Below are positions 53,991 to 64,000 of a stretch of DNA of 64,000 bases, one piece after another. Origin of the DNA: Halichondria panicea (lineage: Eukaryota; Porifera; Demospongiae; Suberitida; Halichondriidae); NCBI RefSeq assembly GCF_963675165.1, contig NC_087377.1, positions 842,501 through 906,500 of the forward strand. The letters are read 5' to 3'. Below the pieces are notes generated by a model. It ran no database searches. It was not told the origin of the DNA and saw only the letters and a list, made by a program, of their open reading frames with translations. Position 1 is the stretch's first letter, and every line of letters starts with the position of its first letter. Both the position numbers and the translations under genes were made by a program.

Positions 53991-54315
53991 GTCTAGAGCT
54001 ACAGAATGCATCTCTTAGTTTTGATATTGATTGCTTTTTAGTTAAGTTATGACCTCCTGAAAGTTGCTTAAGTTATACATTAAAATTTTTATGGGGAAAG
54101 CGTTGTGTTAAATCAGGCCTAAGTTTGAGAGCCCCATAACTTGTGTCAGTCTCCAAGATAATGTGTGTATTTAGTAGTGCTACAAGACTGTACATACACG
54201 ATCAATTACTGCAGCTCAAGTTGATTTGAAGAAATAAAAATGTTTAAGATAATAATTGTTATGGTGGAATTATCTACTAGTGAGTGATTGGTCTGATTGT
54301 TCTCTCACTTGTTAG

Positions 54316-54399
54316 ATTCGTGAGGGTCAGTTGTTCACTCTGTTGGATGCTGATGATGATCCACCCATTGGACGTCAGATAAAAATACAGTCGACCTAA
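54316..54399 (+). CDS. EGQLFTLLD exon, copy 4
   Basis: IREGQLFTLLDADDDPPIG, then RQIKIQST and stop, after acceptor CACTTGTTAG. As with copy 1 it lies a few dozen bases upstream of the 53-57 bp minisatellite and a long satellite array. The product is not recognised. Confidence 0.35.
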   Translation: MREGQLFTLLDADDDPPIGRQIKIQST

Positions 54400-54444
54400 G
54401 GAACAGTGAGTACTGCCGCGTGCAGAGTGTGACTCTTTCCCTAA

Positions 54445-54667
54445 CCAAACGTTTTGTAGTTTGTGCTTTTTGCGCTGTACTCCCTGTGTTTTGTAGTTTG
54501 TGCTTTTTGCGCTGTACTCCCCCCTTGCATGTGTGACTGTGTTTTTTAATTTGCGCTTTTTGCACTGTACTCCCCCCTTGCATGTGTGACTGTGTTTTGT
54601 AGTTTGTGCTTTTTGCGCTGTACTCCCCCCTTGCATGTTTGACTGTGTTTTGTAGTTTGTGCTTTTT
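54445..54667. repeat. 53-57 bp minisatellite, array 3
   Basis: About four units, one shortened (TGTACTCCCTGTGTTTTG). The last unit runs directly into the 40-bp satellite (TGCTTTTTGCG/TTCCCATGAG). Confidence 0.95.
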
Positions 54668-57600
54668 GCGTTCCCATGAGTGGGTTCAATTCACTAGCAA
54701 TAGTTTTGCGTTCCCGTGAGTGGGTTCAATTCACTAGCAATAGTTTTAAGTTTCCGTGAGTGGGTTAAATTCACTAGCAATAGTTTTACGTTCCCATGAG
54801 TGGGTTCAATTCACTAGCAATAGTTTTGCGTTCCCGTGAGTGGGTTCAATTCACTAGCAATAGTTTTACGTTCCCATGAGTGGGTTCAATTCACTAGCAA
54901 TAGTTTTGCGTTCCCGTGAGTGGGTTCAATTCACTAGCAATAGTTTTACGTTCCCGTGAGTGGGTTCAATTCACTAGCAATAGTTTTAAGTTGCCGTGAG
55001 TGGGTTCAATTCACTAGCAATAGTTTTACGTTCCCATGAGTGGGTTCAATTCACTAGCAATAGTTTTGCGTTCCCGTGAGTGGGTTCAATTCACTAGCAA
55101 TAGTTTTGCGTTCCCGTGAGTGGGTTCAATTCACTAGCAATAGTTTTGCGTTCCCGTGAGTGGGTTCAATTCACTAGCAATAGTTTTGTGTTCCCTTGAG
55201 TGGGTTCAATTCAATAGCAATAGTTTTACTTTCCCTTGAGTGGGTTCAATTCACTAGCAATAGTTTTGCGTTCCCGTGAGTGGGTTCAATTCACTAGCAA
55301 TAGTTTTGCGTTCCCTTGAGTGGGTTCAATTCACTAGCAATAGTTTTACTTTCCCTTGAGTGGGTTCAATTCACTAGCAATAGTTTTACGTTCCCGTAAG
55401 TGGGTTCAATTCACTAGCAATAGTTTTACTTTCCCTTGAGTGGGTTCAATTCACTAGCAATAGTTTTAAGTTGCCGTGAGTGCATGGGTTCACTTCACTA
55501 GCAATAGTTTTACGTTCCCGTGAGTGGGTTCAATTCACTAGCAATAGTTTTACGTTCCCGTGAGTGGGTTCAATTCACTAGCAATAGTTTTGCGTTCCCT
55601 GAGTGGGTTCAATTCACTAGCAATAGTTTTGCGTTCCCGTGAGTGGGTTCAATTCACTAGCAATAGTTTTACGTTCCCGTATGTGGGTTCAATTCACTAG
55701 CAATAGTTTTACTTTCCCGTGAGTGGGTTCAATTCACTAGCAATAGTTTTACTTTCCTGTGAGTGGGTTCAATTCACTAGCAATAGTTTTGCGTTCCCGT
55801 GAGTGGGTTCAATTCACTAGCAATAGTTTTGCGTTCTTGTGAGTGGGTTCAATTCACTAGCAATAGTTTTGCGTTCCCGTGAGTGGGTTCAATTCACTAG
55901 CAATAGTTTTGCGTTCCCGTGAGTGGGTTCAATTCACTAGCAATAGTTTTAAGTTGCCGTGAGTGGGTTCAATTCACTAGCACTAGTTTTAAGTTGCCGT
56001 GAGTGGGTTCAATTCACTAGCAATAGTTTTACGTTCCCATGAGTGGGTTCAATTCACTAGCAATAGTTTTGCGTTCCCGTGAGTGGGTTCAATTCACTAG
56101 CAATAGTTTTGCGTTCCCGTGAGTGGGTTCAATTCACTAGCAATAGTTTTGCGTTCCCTTGAGTGGGTTCAATTCACTAGCAATAGTTTTACTTTCCCTT
56201 GAGTGGGTTCAATTCACTAGCAATAGTTTTACGTTCCCGTAAGTGGGTTCAATTCACTAGCAATAGTTTTACTTTCCCTTGAGTGGGTTCAATTCACTAG
56301 CAATAGTTTTAAGTTGCCGTGAGTGCATGGGTTCACTTCACTAGCAATAGTTTTACGTTCCCGTGAGTGGGTTCAATTCACTAGCAATAGTTTTACTTTC
56401 CCTTGAGTGGGTTCAATTCACTAGCAATAGTTTTACGTTCCCGTGAGTGGGTTCAATTCACTAGCAATAGTTTTACTTTCCCTTGAGTGGGTTCAATTCA
56501 CTAGCAATAGTTTTAAGTTGCCGTGAGTGCATGGGTTCACTTCACTAGCAATAGTTTTACGTTCCCGTGAGTGGGTTCAATTCACTAGCAATAGTTTTAC
56601 GTTCCCTTGAGTGGGTTCAATTCACTAGCAATAGTTTTAAGTTGCCGTGAGTGCATGGGTTCACTTCACTAGCAATAGTTTTACGTTCCCGTGAGTGGGT
56701 TCAATTCACTAGCAATAGTTTTACGTTCCCTTGAGTGGGTTCAATTCACTAGCAATAGTTTTGCGTTCCCTGAGTGGGTTCAATTCACTAGCAATAGTTT
56801 TGCGTTCCCGTGAGTGGGTTCAATTCACTAGCAATAGTTTTGCGTTCCCGTGAGTGGGTTCAATTCACTAGCAATAGTTTTACGTTCTCGTATGTGGGTT
56901 CAATTCACTAGCAATAGTTTTACTTTCCCGTGAGTGGGTTCAATTCACTAGCAATAGTTTTACTTTCCTGTGAGTGGGTTCAATTCACTAGCAATAGTTT
57001 TGCGTTCCCATGAGTGGGTTCAATTCACTAGCAATAGTTTTGCGTTCCCGTGAGTGGGTTCAATTCACTAGCAATAGTTTTACGTTCCCGTGAGTGGGTT
57101 CAATTCACTAGCAATAGTTTTACTTTCCCGTGAGTGGGTTCAATTCACTAGCAATAGTTTTACTTTCCCGTGAGTGGGTTCAATTCACTAGCAATAGTTT
57201 TACGTTCCCGTGAGTGGGTTGAATTCACTAGCAATAGTTTTACGTTCCCGTGAGTGGGTTCAATTCACTAGCAATAGTTTTACGTTCCCGTGAGTGGGTT
57301 CAATTCACTAGCAATAGTTTTGCGTTCCCGTGAGTGGGTTCAATTCACTAGCAATAGTTTTGCGTTCCCGTGGGTGGGTTCAATTCACGAGCAATAGTTT
57401 TGCGTTCCCGTGGGTGGGTTCAATTCACTAGCAATAGTTTTGCGTTCCCGTGAGTGGGTTCAATTCACTAGCAATAGTTTTGCGTTCCCGTGAGTGGTCA
57501 TTAGCAATAGTTTTGCTTTCCCGTGGGTGGGTTCAATTCACTAGCAATAGTTTTGCGTTCTCGTGAGTGGGTTCAATTCACTAGCAATAGTTTTGCATTC

Positions 57601-60600
57601 CCTTGAGTGGGTTCAATTCACTAGCAATAGTTTTACGTTCCCGTGAGTGGGTTCAATTCACTAGCAATAGTTTTAAGTTCCTGTGAGTGGTCACTAGCAA
57701 TAGTTTTGCGTTCCCGTGGGTGGGTTCAATTCACTAGCAATAGTTTTAAGTTCCCGTGAGTGGTCACTAGCAATAGTTTTGCGTTCCCGTGGGTGGGTTC
57801 AATTCACTAGCAATAGTTTTGCGTTCTCGTGAGTGGGTTCAATTCACTAGCAATAGTTTTAAGTTCCCGTGAGTGGTCACTAGCAATAGTTTTGCGTTAC
57901 CGTGGGTGGGTTCAATTCACTAGCAATAGTTTTGCGTTCTCGTGAGTGGATTCAATTCACTAGCAATAGTTTTGCATTCCCTTGAGTGGGTTCAATTCAC
58001 TAGCAATAGTTTTACGTTCCCATGAGTGGGTTCAATTCACTAGCAATAGTTTTACGTTCCCGTGAGTGGGTTCAATTCACTAGCAATAGTTTTAAGTTCC
58101 CGTGAGAGGGTTCAATTCACTAGCAATAGTTTTGCGTTCCCGTGAGTGGGTTCAATTTACTAGCAATAGTTTAGCGTTCCCGTGAGTGGGTTCAATTCAC
58201 TAGCAATAGTTTTGCGTTCCCGTACGTGGGTTCAATTCACTAGCAATAGTTTTGCGTTCCCGTGGGTAGGTTCAATTCACTAGCAATAGTTTTAAGTTCT
58301 CGTTAGTGGTCACTAGCAATAGTTTTGCGTTCCCGTGGGTGGGTTCAATTCACTAGCAATAGTTTTAAGTTCCTGTGAGTGGTCACTAGCAATAGTTTTG
58401 CGTTCCCGTGGGTAGGTTCAATTCACTAGCAATAGTTTTGCGTTCCCGTGAGTGGGTTCAATTCACTAGCAATAGTTTTACGTTCCCGTGAGTGGGTTCA
58501 ATTCACTAGCAATAGTTTTACGTTCCCGTGAGTGGGTTCAATTCACTAGCAATAGTTTTAAGTTCTCGTGAGTGGTCACTAGCAATAGTTTTGCGTTCCC
58601 GTGGGTGGGTTCAATTCACTAGCAATAGTTTTAAGTTCCCGTGAGTGGTCACTAGCAATAGTTTTGCGTTCCCGTGGGTGGGTTCAATTCACTAGCAATA
58701 GTTTTAAGTTCCTGTGACTGGTCACTAGCAATAGTTTTGCGTTCCCGTGGGTGGGTTCAATTCACTAGCAATAGTTTTGCGTTCCCGTGAGTTGGTTCAA
58801 TTCACTAGCAATAGTTTTACGTTCCCATGAGTGGGTTCAATTCACTAGCAATAGTTTTACGTTCCCGTGGGTGGGTTCAATTCACTAGCAATAGTTTTAA
58901 GTTCCCGTGAGTGGTCACTAGCAATAGTTTTGCGTTCCCGTGGGTGGGTTCAATTCACTAGCGATAGTTTTGCGTTCTCGTGAGTGGGTTCAATTCACTA
59001 GCAATAGTTTTAAGTTCCCGTGAGTGGTGACTAGCAATAGTTTTGCGTTCCCGTGGGTGGGTTCAATTCACTAGCAATAATTTTGCGTTCTCGTGAGTGG
59101 ATTCAATTCACTAGCAATAGTTTTGCATTCCCTTGAGTGGGTTCAATTCACTAGCAATAGTTTTACGTTCCCATGAGTGGGTTTAATTCACTAGCAATAG
59201 TTTTACGTTCCCGTGAGTGGGTTCAATTCACTAGCAATAGTTTTAAGTTCCCGTGAGTGGGTTTAATTCACTAGCAATAGTTTTATGTTCCCGTGAGTGG
59301 GTTCAATTCACTAGCAATAGTTTTACGTTCCGTGAGTGGGTTCAATTCACTAGCAATAGTTTTAAGTTCCCGTGAGTGGTCACCTGCAATAGTTTTGCGT
59401 TCCCATGAGTGGATTCAATTCACTAGCAATAGTTTTGGGTTCCCGTGGGTGGGTTCAATTCACTAGCAATAGTTTTAAGTTCTCGTGAGTGGTCACTAGC
59501 AATAGTTTTGCGTTCCCATGAGTGGGTTCAATTCACTAGCAATAGTTTTGCGTTCCCGTGGGTAGGTTCAATTCACTAGCAATGGTTTTGCGTTCCCGTG
59601 GGTGGGTTCAATTCACTAGCAATAGTTTTACGTTCCGTGAGTGGGTTCAATTCACTAGCAATAGTTTTGCGTTCCCGTGGGTGGGTTTAATTCACTAGCA
59701 ATAGTTTTACGTTCCCGTGAGTGGGTTCAATTCACTAGCAATAGTTTTAAGTTCCCGTTAGTGGTCACTAGCAATAGTTTTGCGTTCCCATGAGTGGATT
59801 AAATTCACTAGCAATAGTTTTGGGTTCCCGTGGGTGGGTTCAATTCACTAGCAATAGTTTTAAGTTCTCGTGAGTGGTCACTAGCAATAGTTTTGCGTTT
59901 CCGTGGGTGGGTTCAATTCACTAGCAATAATTTTAAGTTCCTGTGAGTGGTCACTAGCAATAGTTTTGCGTTCCCATGTGTGGGTTCAATTCACTAGCAA
60001 TAGTTTTGCGTTCTCGTGGGTGGGTTCAATTCACTAGCAATAGTTTTAAGTTCTCGTGAGTGGTCACTAGCAATAGTTTTGCGTTCCCGTGGGTGGGTTC
60101 AATTCACTAGCAATAGTTTTAAGTTCTTGTGAGTGGTCACTAGCAATAGTTTTGCGTTCCCGTGGGTGGGTTCAATTCACTAGCAATAGTTTTGCGTTCC
60201 CGTGGGTGGGTTCAATTCACTAGCAATAGTTTTAAGTTCCTGTGAGTGGTCACTAGCAATAGTTTTGCGTTCCCGTGGGTGGGTTCAATTCACTAGCAAT
60301 AGTTTTGCGTTCCCGTGAGTGGGTTCAATTCACTAGCAATAGTTTTACGTTCCCGTGAGTGGGTTCAATTCACTAGCAATAGTTTTACGTTCCCGTGAGT
60401 GGGTTCAATTCACTAGCAATAGTTTTAAGTTCTCGTGAGTTGTCACTAGCAATAGTTTTGCGTTCCCGTGGGTGGGTTCAATTCACTAGCAATAGTTTTA
60501 AGTTCCTGTGAGTGGTCACTAGCAATAGTTTTGCGTTCCCGTGGGTGGGTTCAATTCACTAGCAATAGTTTTGCGTTCCCGTGAGTGGGTTCAATTCACT

Positions 60601-61360
60601 AGCAATAGTTTTACGTTCCCGTCAGTGGGTTCAATTCACTAGCAATAGTTTTACGTTCCCGTGAGTGGGTTCAATTCACTAGCAATAGTTTTAAGTTCTC
60701 GTGAGTGGTCACTAGCAATAGTTTTGCGTTCCCGTGGGTGGGTTCAATTCACTAGCAATAGTTTTGCGTTCCCGTGGGTGGGTTCAATTCACTAGCAATA
60801 GTTTTAAGTTCCTGTGAGTGGTCACTAGCAATAGTTTTGCGTTCCCGTGGGTGGGTTCAATTCACTAGCAATAGTTTTGCGTTCCCGTGAGTGGGTTCAA
60901 TTCACTAGCAATAGTTTTACGTTCCCGTGAGTGGGTTCAATTCACTAGCAATAGTTTTACGTTCCCGTGAGTGGGTTCAATTCACTAGCAATAGTTTTAA
61001 GTTCTCGTGAGTTGTCACTAGCAATAGTTTTGCGTTCCCGTGGGTGGGTTCAATTCACTAGCAATAGTTTTAAGTTCCTGTGAGTGGTCACTAGCAATAG
61101 TTTTGCGTTCCCGTGGGTGGGTTCAATTCACTAGCAATAGTTTTGCGTTCCCGTGAGTGGGTTCAATTCACTAGCAATAGTTTTACGTTCCCGTCAGTGG
61201 GTTCAATTCACTAGCAATAGTTTTACGTTCCCGTGAGTGGGTTCAATTCACTAGCAATAGTTTTAAGTTCTCGTGAGTGGTCACTAGCAATAGTTTTGCG
61301 TTCCCGTGGGTGGGTTCAATTCACTAGCAATAGTTTTGCGTTCCCGTGGGTGGGTTCAAT
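54668..61360. repeat. 40-bp satellite, array 4 (6.7 kb) with higher-order structure
   Basis: About 170 units. From about 57480 onward a 33-bp variant lacking GGTTCAA (GTGAGTGGTCACTAGC) is interspersed with 40-bp units. Near the right end the arrangement repeats with a period of 572 bp: rare variants GAGTTGTCAC (60440 and 61012) and CCGTCAGTGG (60619 and 61191) recur at that spacing, consistent with 11 units of 40 plus 4 of 33. The array stops at GGGTTCAAT, where sequence starting CATAGATAG begins. Confidence 0.97.
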
Positions 61361-62356
61361 CATAGATAGTATAGAGGAGAGAGATTGGAAACGCATACGT
61401 AAATGCCCGGCCCATGCGTGTCACAGTTAAATTTCTTCCTTTCTCCTGCCTCCGTCACTAGAAATTGACCTTTGTCCTATGATAATTTTAGTATTTTAAT
61501 CTTTAACAGCCAAAAGACAGGCAGGAAGGCTACTACTGACTAGCCAGAAAGAGACGTGAGACAGGCAGGAAGGCTACTAGGATCAAGTTAGGCTACTAGC
61601 TTCCATTCGTGTTTCAGAAGTTAGTATTAGAGGAGTTTTCGCCATTGTATGAAATAGTTTACAGTGGGATCAGACAGTGTTAATAGAAGTTCAAGAACAT
61701 GTTAACTTCTCTTTTATAGATCTAGATCATAAACAATTCATTATACAAACAATTTAACATAATTATTGTATGTCTACTCGTGATGTAAAGACAGAAATAA
61801 TGATGCAATTTTCTTGAACGTCCTCTTTGGTAGTGGTTCAGTGAACGTGCTACAGTCTGCCGATGTAAACTCTGAAGAAGCATCATCAGATGCACACAAT
61901 CTGAGATTAAAAACAGTATCAGTTTGAGATAACAGTTACCTTGGGTCTTCCACAACTGACACTTCCGTCGTTTATTCTCTCATAACTCTTCCCCAAAAAA
62001 CTTGCCGATCCATTCGTATAACTACAAATAAAGTGTACAGTAGCATGTAGTAACATTAAAGGGTCACAATTTATAGTTCTGTTGTCACTGAGAGTGGAGT
62101 TGGTCGTTGAACATAGAAATAAACCACTTCAACACATTCATGACTAACAACACAGCTACCCAGTCAGGAGGAGACATCTATGGAGGTCTGTTGGATAGGT
62201 GTACAGCAATTCAAAATGCTGAATATAACAGTTCTTCAAACGGATTTGATTACACAAATAGTACCGTAAAATCCTCCACCGAATTAGCAATCTCATCTAG
62301 GCCTGTTCGAGTAATGTTTTGTAACAATTCGCAACATTTAACATATATACATTTGC
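61361..62356. mobile_element. Insertion in the satellite, starting with an E1/E2-type terminus
   Basis: The insertion begins CATAGATAGTATAG then GAGAGATTGGAAACG, clearly the terminal repeat of the E1/E2 family. No matching right end is found before the satellite resumes at about 62357, so it is truncated or rearranged. It holds a direct repeat (GACAGGCAGGAAGGCTACTA at about 61516 and 61560) and a host-gene fragment at 62107-62352. Confidence 0.6.
62107..62352 (+). pseudogene. Fragment of a sponge beta-helix/adhesin-like extracellular protein
   Basis: The frame reads NHFNTFMTNNTATQSGGDIY, GGLLDRCTA, TELAISSRPVRVMFCNN. The pattern F-x-N-N-x-A-x(4)-GG-x-IYGGLLDRCT, then IS-x-x-P-x-x-x-x-FC, is one I associate with a large family of repetitive, parallel-beta-helix-like secreted proteins in sponge genomes; this is from memory. 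The fragment is cut on the right by the satellite, which supplies the stop, and an in-frame stop lies just upstream. Confidence 0.5.
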
Positions 62357-63630
62357 TTAGTTTTACGTTCCCATGAGTGGGTTCAATTCACTAGCAATAG
62401 TTTTACATTCCCGTGAGTGGGTTCAATTCACTAGCAATACTTTTACGTTCCGTGAGTGGGTTCAATTCACTAGCAATAGTTTTAAGTTCCCGTGAGTGGT
62501 CACTAGCAATAGTTTTGCGTTCCCGTGGGTGGGTTCAATTCACTAGCAATAGTTTTGCGTTCTCGTGAGTGGATTCAATTCACTAGCAATAGTTTTGCAT
62601 TCCCTTGAGTGGGTTCAATTCACTAGCAATAGTTTTGCGTTCTCGTGAGTGGATTCAATTCACTAGCAATAGTTTTGCATTCCCTTGAGTGGGTTCAATT
62701 CACTAGCAATAGTTTTACGTTCCCATGAGTGGGTTCAATTCACTAGCAATAGTTTTACATTCCCGTGAGTGGGTTCAATTCACTAGCAATACTTTTACGT
62801 TCCGTGAGTGGGTTCAATTCACTAGCAATAGTTTTAAGTTCCCGTGAGTGGTCACTAGCAATAGTTTTGCGTTCCCATGAGTGGGTTCAATTCACTAGCA
62901 ATAGTTTTGCGTTCCCGTGGGTGGGTTCAATTCACTAGCAATAGTTTTAAGTTCTCGTGAGTGGTCATTAGCAATAGTTTTGTGTTCCCGTGGGTGGGTT
63001 CAATTCACTAGCAATAGTTTTAAATTCCTGTGAGTGGTCACTAGCAATAGTTTTGCGTTCCCGTGGGTGGGTTCAATTCACTAGCAATAGTTTTGCGTTC
63101 CCGTGGGTGGGTTCAATTCACTAGCAATAGTTTTGCGTTCCCGTGAGTGGGTTCAATTCACTAGCAATAGTTTTGCGTTCCCGTGAGTGGTCATTAGCAA
63201 TAGTTTTGCGTTCCCGTGGGTGGGTTCAATTCACTAGCAATAGTTTTGCGTTCTCGTGAGTGGGTTCAATTCACTAGCAATAGTTTTAAGTTCCTGTGAG
63301 TGGTCACTAGCAATAGTTTTGCGTTCCCATGAGTGGGTTCAATTCACTAGCAATAGTTTTACGTTCCCGTGAGTGGGTTCAATTCACTAGCAATAGTTTT
63401 AAGTTCCTGTGAGTGGTCACTAGCAATAGTTTTGCGTTCCCATGAGTGGGTTCAATTCACTAGCAATAGTTTTACGTTCCCGTGAGTGGGTTCAATTCAC
63501 TAGCAATAGTTTTAAGTTCCTGTGAGTGGTCACTAGCAATAGTTTTGCGTTCCCATGAGTGGGTTCAATTCACTAGCAATAGTTTTACGTTCCCGTGAGT
63601 GGGTTCAATTCACTAGCAATAGTTTTACGT
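62357..63630. repeat. 40-bp satellite, array 5
   Basis: Mixed 40- and 33-bp units sharing rare variants with array 4 (GCATTCCCTTGAG, GTGAGTGGATTCAATTC), so the two were probably one array split by the insertion at 61361. A block of about 113 bp (AAGTTCCTGTGAGTGGTCAC ... ACGTTCCCGTGAG) is repeated three times at 63280-63600. Confidence 0.97.
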
Positions 63631-63848
63631 GTTTTGTAGTTTGTGCTTTTTGCGCTGTACTCCCCCCTTGCTTGTGTGACTGTGTTTTGTAGTTTGTGGT
63701 TTTTGCGCTGTATTCCCCCCTTGCATGTGTGACTGTGTTTTGTAGTTTGTGCTTTTTGCGCTGTACTCCCCCCTTGCATGTGTGACTGTGTTTTGTAGTT
63801 TGTGTGCTTTTTGCGCTGTACTCCCCCCTTGCATGTGTGACTGTGTTT
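63631..63848. repeat. 53-57 bp minisatellite, array 4
   Basis: Four units of the TGTACTCCCCCCTTGCATG family directly abut array 5 at GTTTTACGTG/TTTTGTAG. Confidence 0.95.
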
Positions 63849-64000
63849 AGTCACTAGCAATAGTTTTACGTTCCCATGAGTGGAGGTTCAATAATTCACA
63901 ACAGCTGCATTGTACCTCCTTGTTTTGTGTTTTTTATGCAAGTGCACTGAATGCGCCAGCGAAAGCTTAGGTTTTCTGAATGCTTAGAAACAGACCTTTC
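63849..64000. repeat. Single satellite unit and start of a third spacer module
   Basis: One 40-bp unit, then AATAATTCACAACAGCTGCA and GCCAGCGAAAGCTTAGG, as at 14084 and 42165, running off the window. Confidence 0.9.

Noticed and set aside
1-64000. tRNA, rRNA, snRNA and telomere repeats
   Set aside because: Scanned for by eye; no cloverleaf boxes, rRNA cores or TTAGGG arrays were recognised. Small RNAs could still be missed without a covariance search.

Overview
The window looks like a low-GC, repeat-rich segment of an early-branching animal genome, most likely a demosponge. The main evidence is its spliced genes with very short introns (about 50-70 bp), canonical GT-AG junctions, and metazoan signalling domains: ankyrin, SH3, Death, Roc/COR-like GTPase and an AAK1/BIKE-type kinase. 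Relics of Kolobok-like and piggyBac transposases, many MITEs and large satellite arrays support a eukaryote. A fragment of an adhesin-like beta-helix family that I associate with sponges points to Porifera. There is no bacterial-style operon, rRNA or tRNA that I can recognise. The species is an inference.

Layout. 1-13 kb: an ankyrin-repeat gene and pieces of an AAK1-like (NAK-family) kinase on the minus strand, copied in several segmental duplications. Block 3638-6044 is repeated at 8635-10967, and most of 1-6 kb plus 10.97-11.4 kb is repeated at 36.45-40.8 kb. A transposase relic sits at 11.8-13.0 kb. 13-17.4 kb: two arrays of a 40-bp satellite. 18-20 kb: a compact Death-domain gene (minus). 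19.85-24.5 kb: two DNA transposons of one family, with 7-bp target duplications; one carries a copied piece of the nearby GTPase gene. 25-30.4 kb: a minus-strand gene or gene pair encoding two SH3 domains, a Roc-like GTPase with COR-like region and a Death domain. The splice phases let all of these be joined into one protein. 30.5-36 kb: nested MITEs, minisatellites and (CA)n tracts. 36-40.8 kb: second ankyrin gene copy and third kinase C-lobe copy. 41-47.3 kb: repeats and inverted-repeat elements. 48-50.2 kb: a broken piggyBac transposase gene. 52 kb: the only kinase N-lobe exon. 54.7-63.6 kb: the largest 40-bp satellite array, with higher-order structure and an insertion at 61.4-62.4 kb.

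How it fits together: the recognisable host genes are signalling and innate-immunity-type proteins (ankyrin, Death, Roc/COR, SH3, NAK kinase), all on the minus strand, in a locus expanded by duplication and heavily invaded by DNA transposons. About 11 kb (roughly a sixth of the window) is one 40-bp satellite. The most interesting items are the possible SH3-SH3-Roc-COR-Death protein, the transposon carrying a fragment of that gene, the 572-bp higher-order satellite repeat, and three kinase C-lobe copies broken at almost the same codons by different lesions. All exon boundaries are read by eye and no database search was possible.
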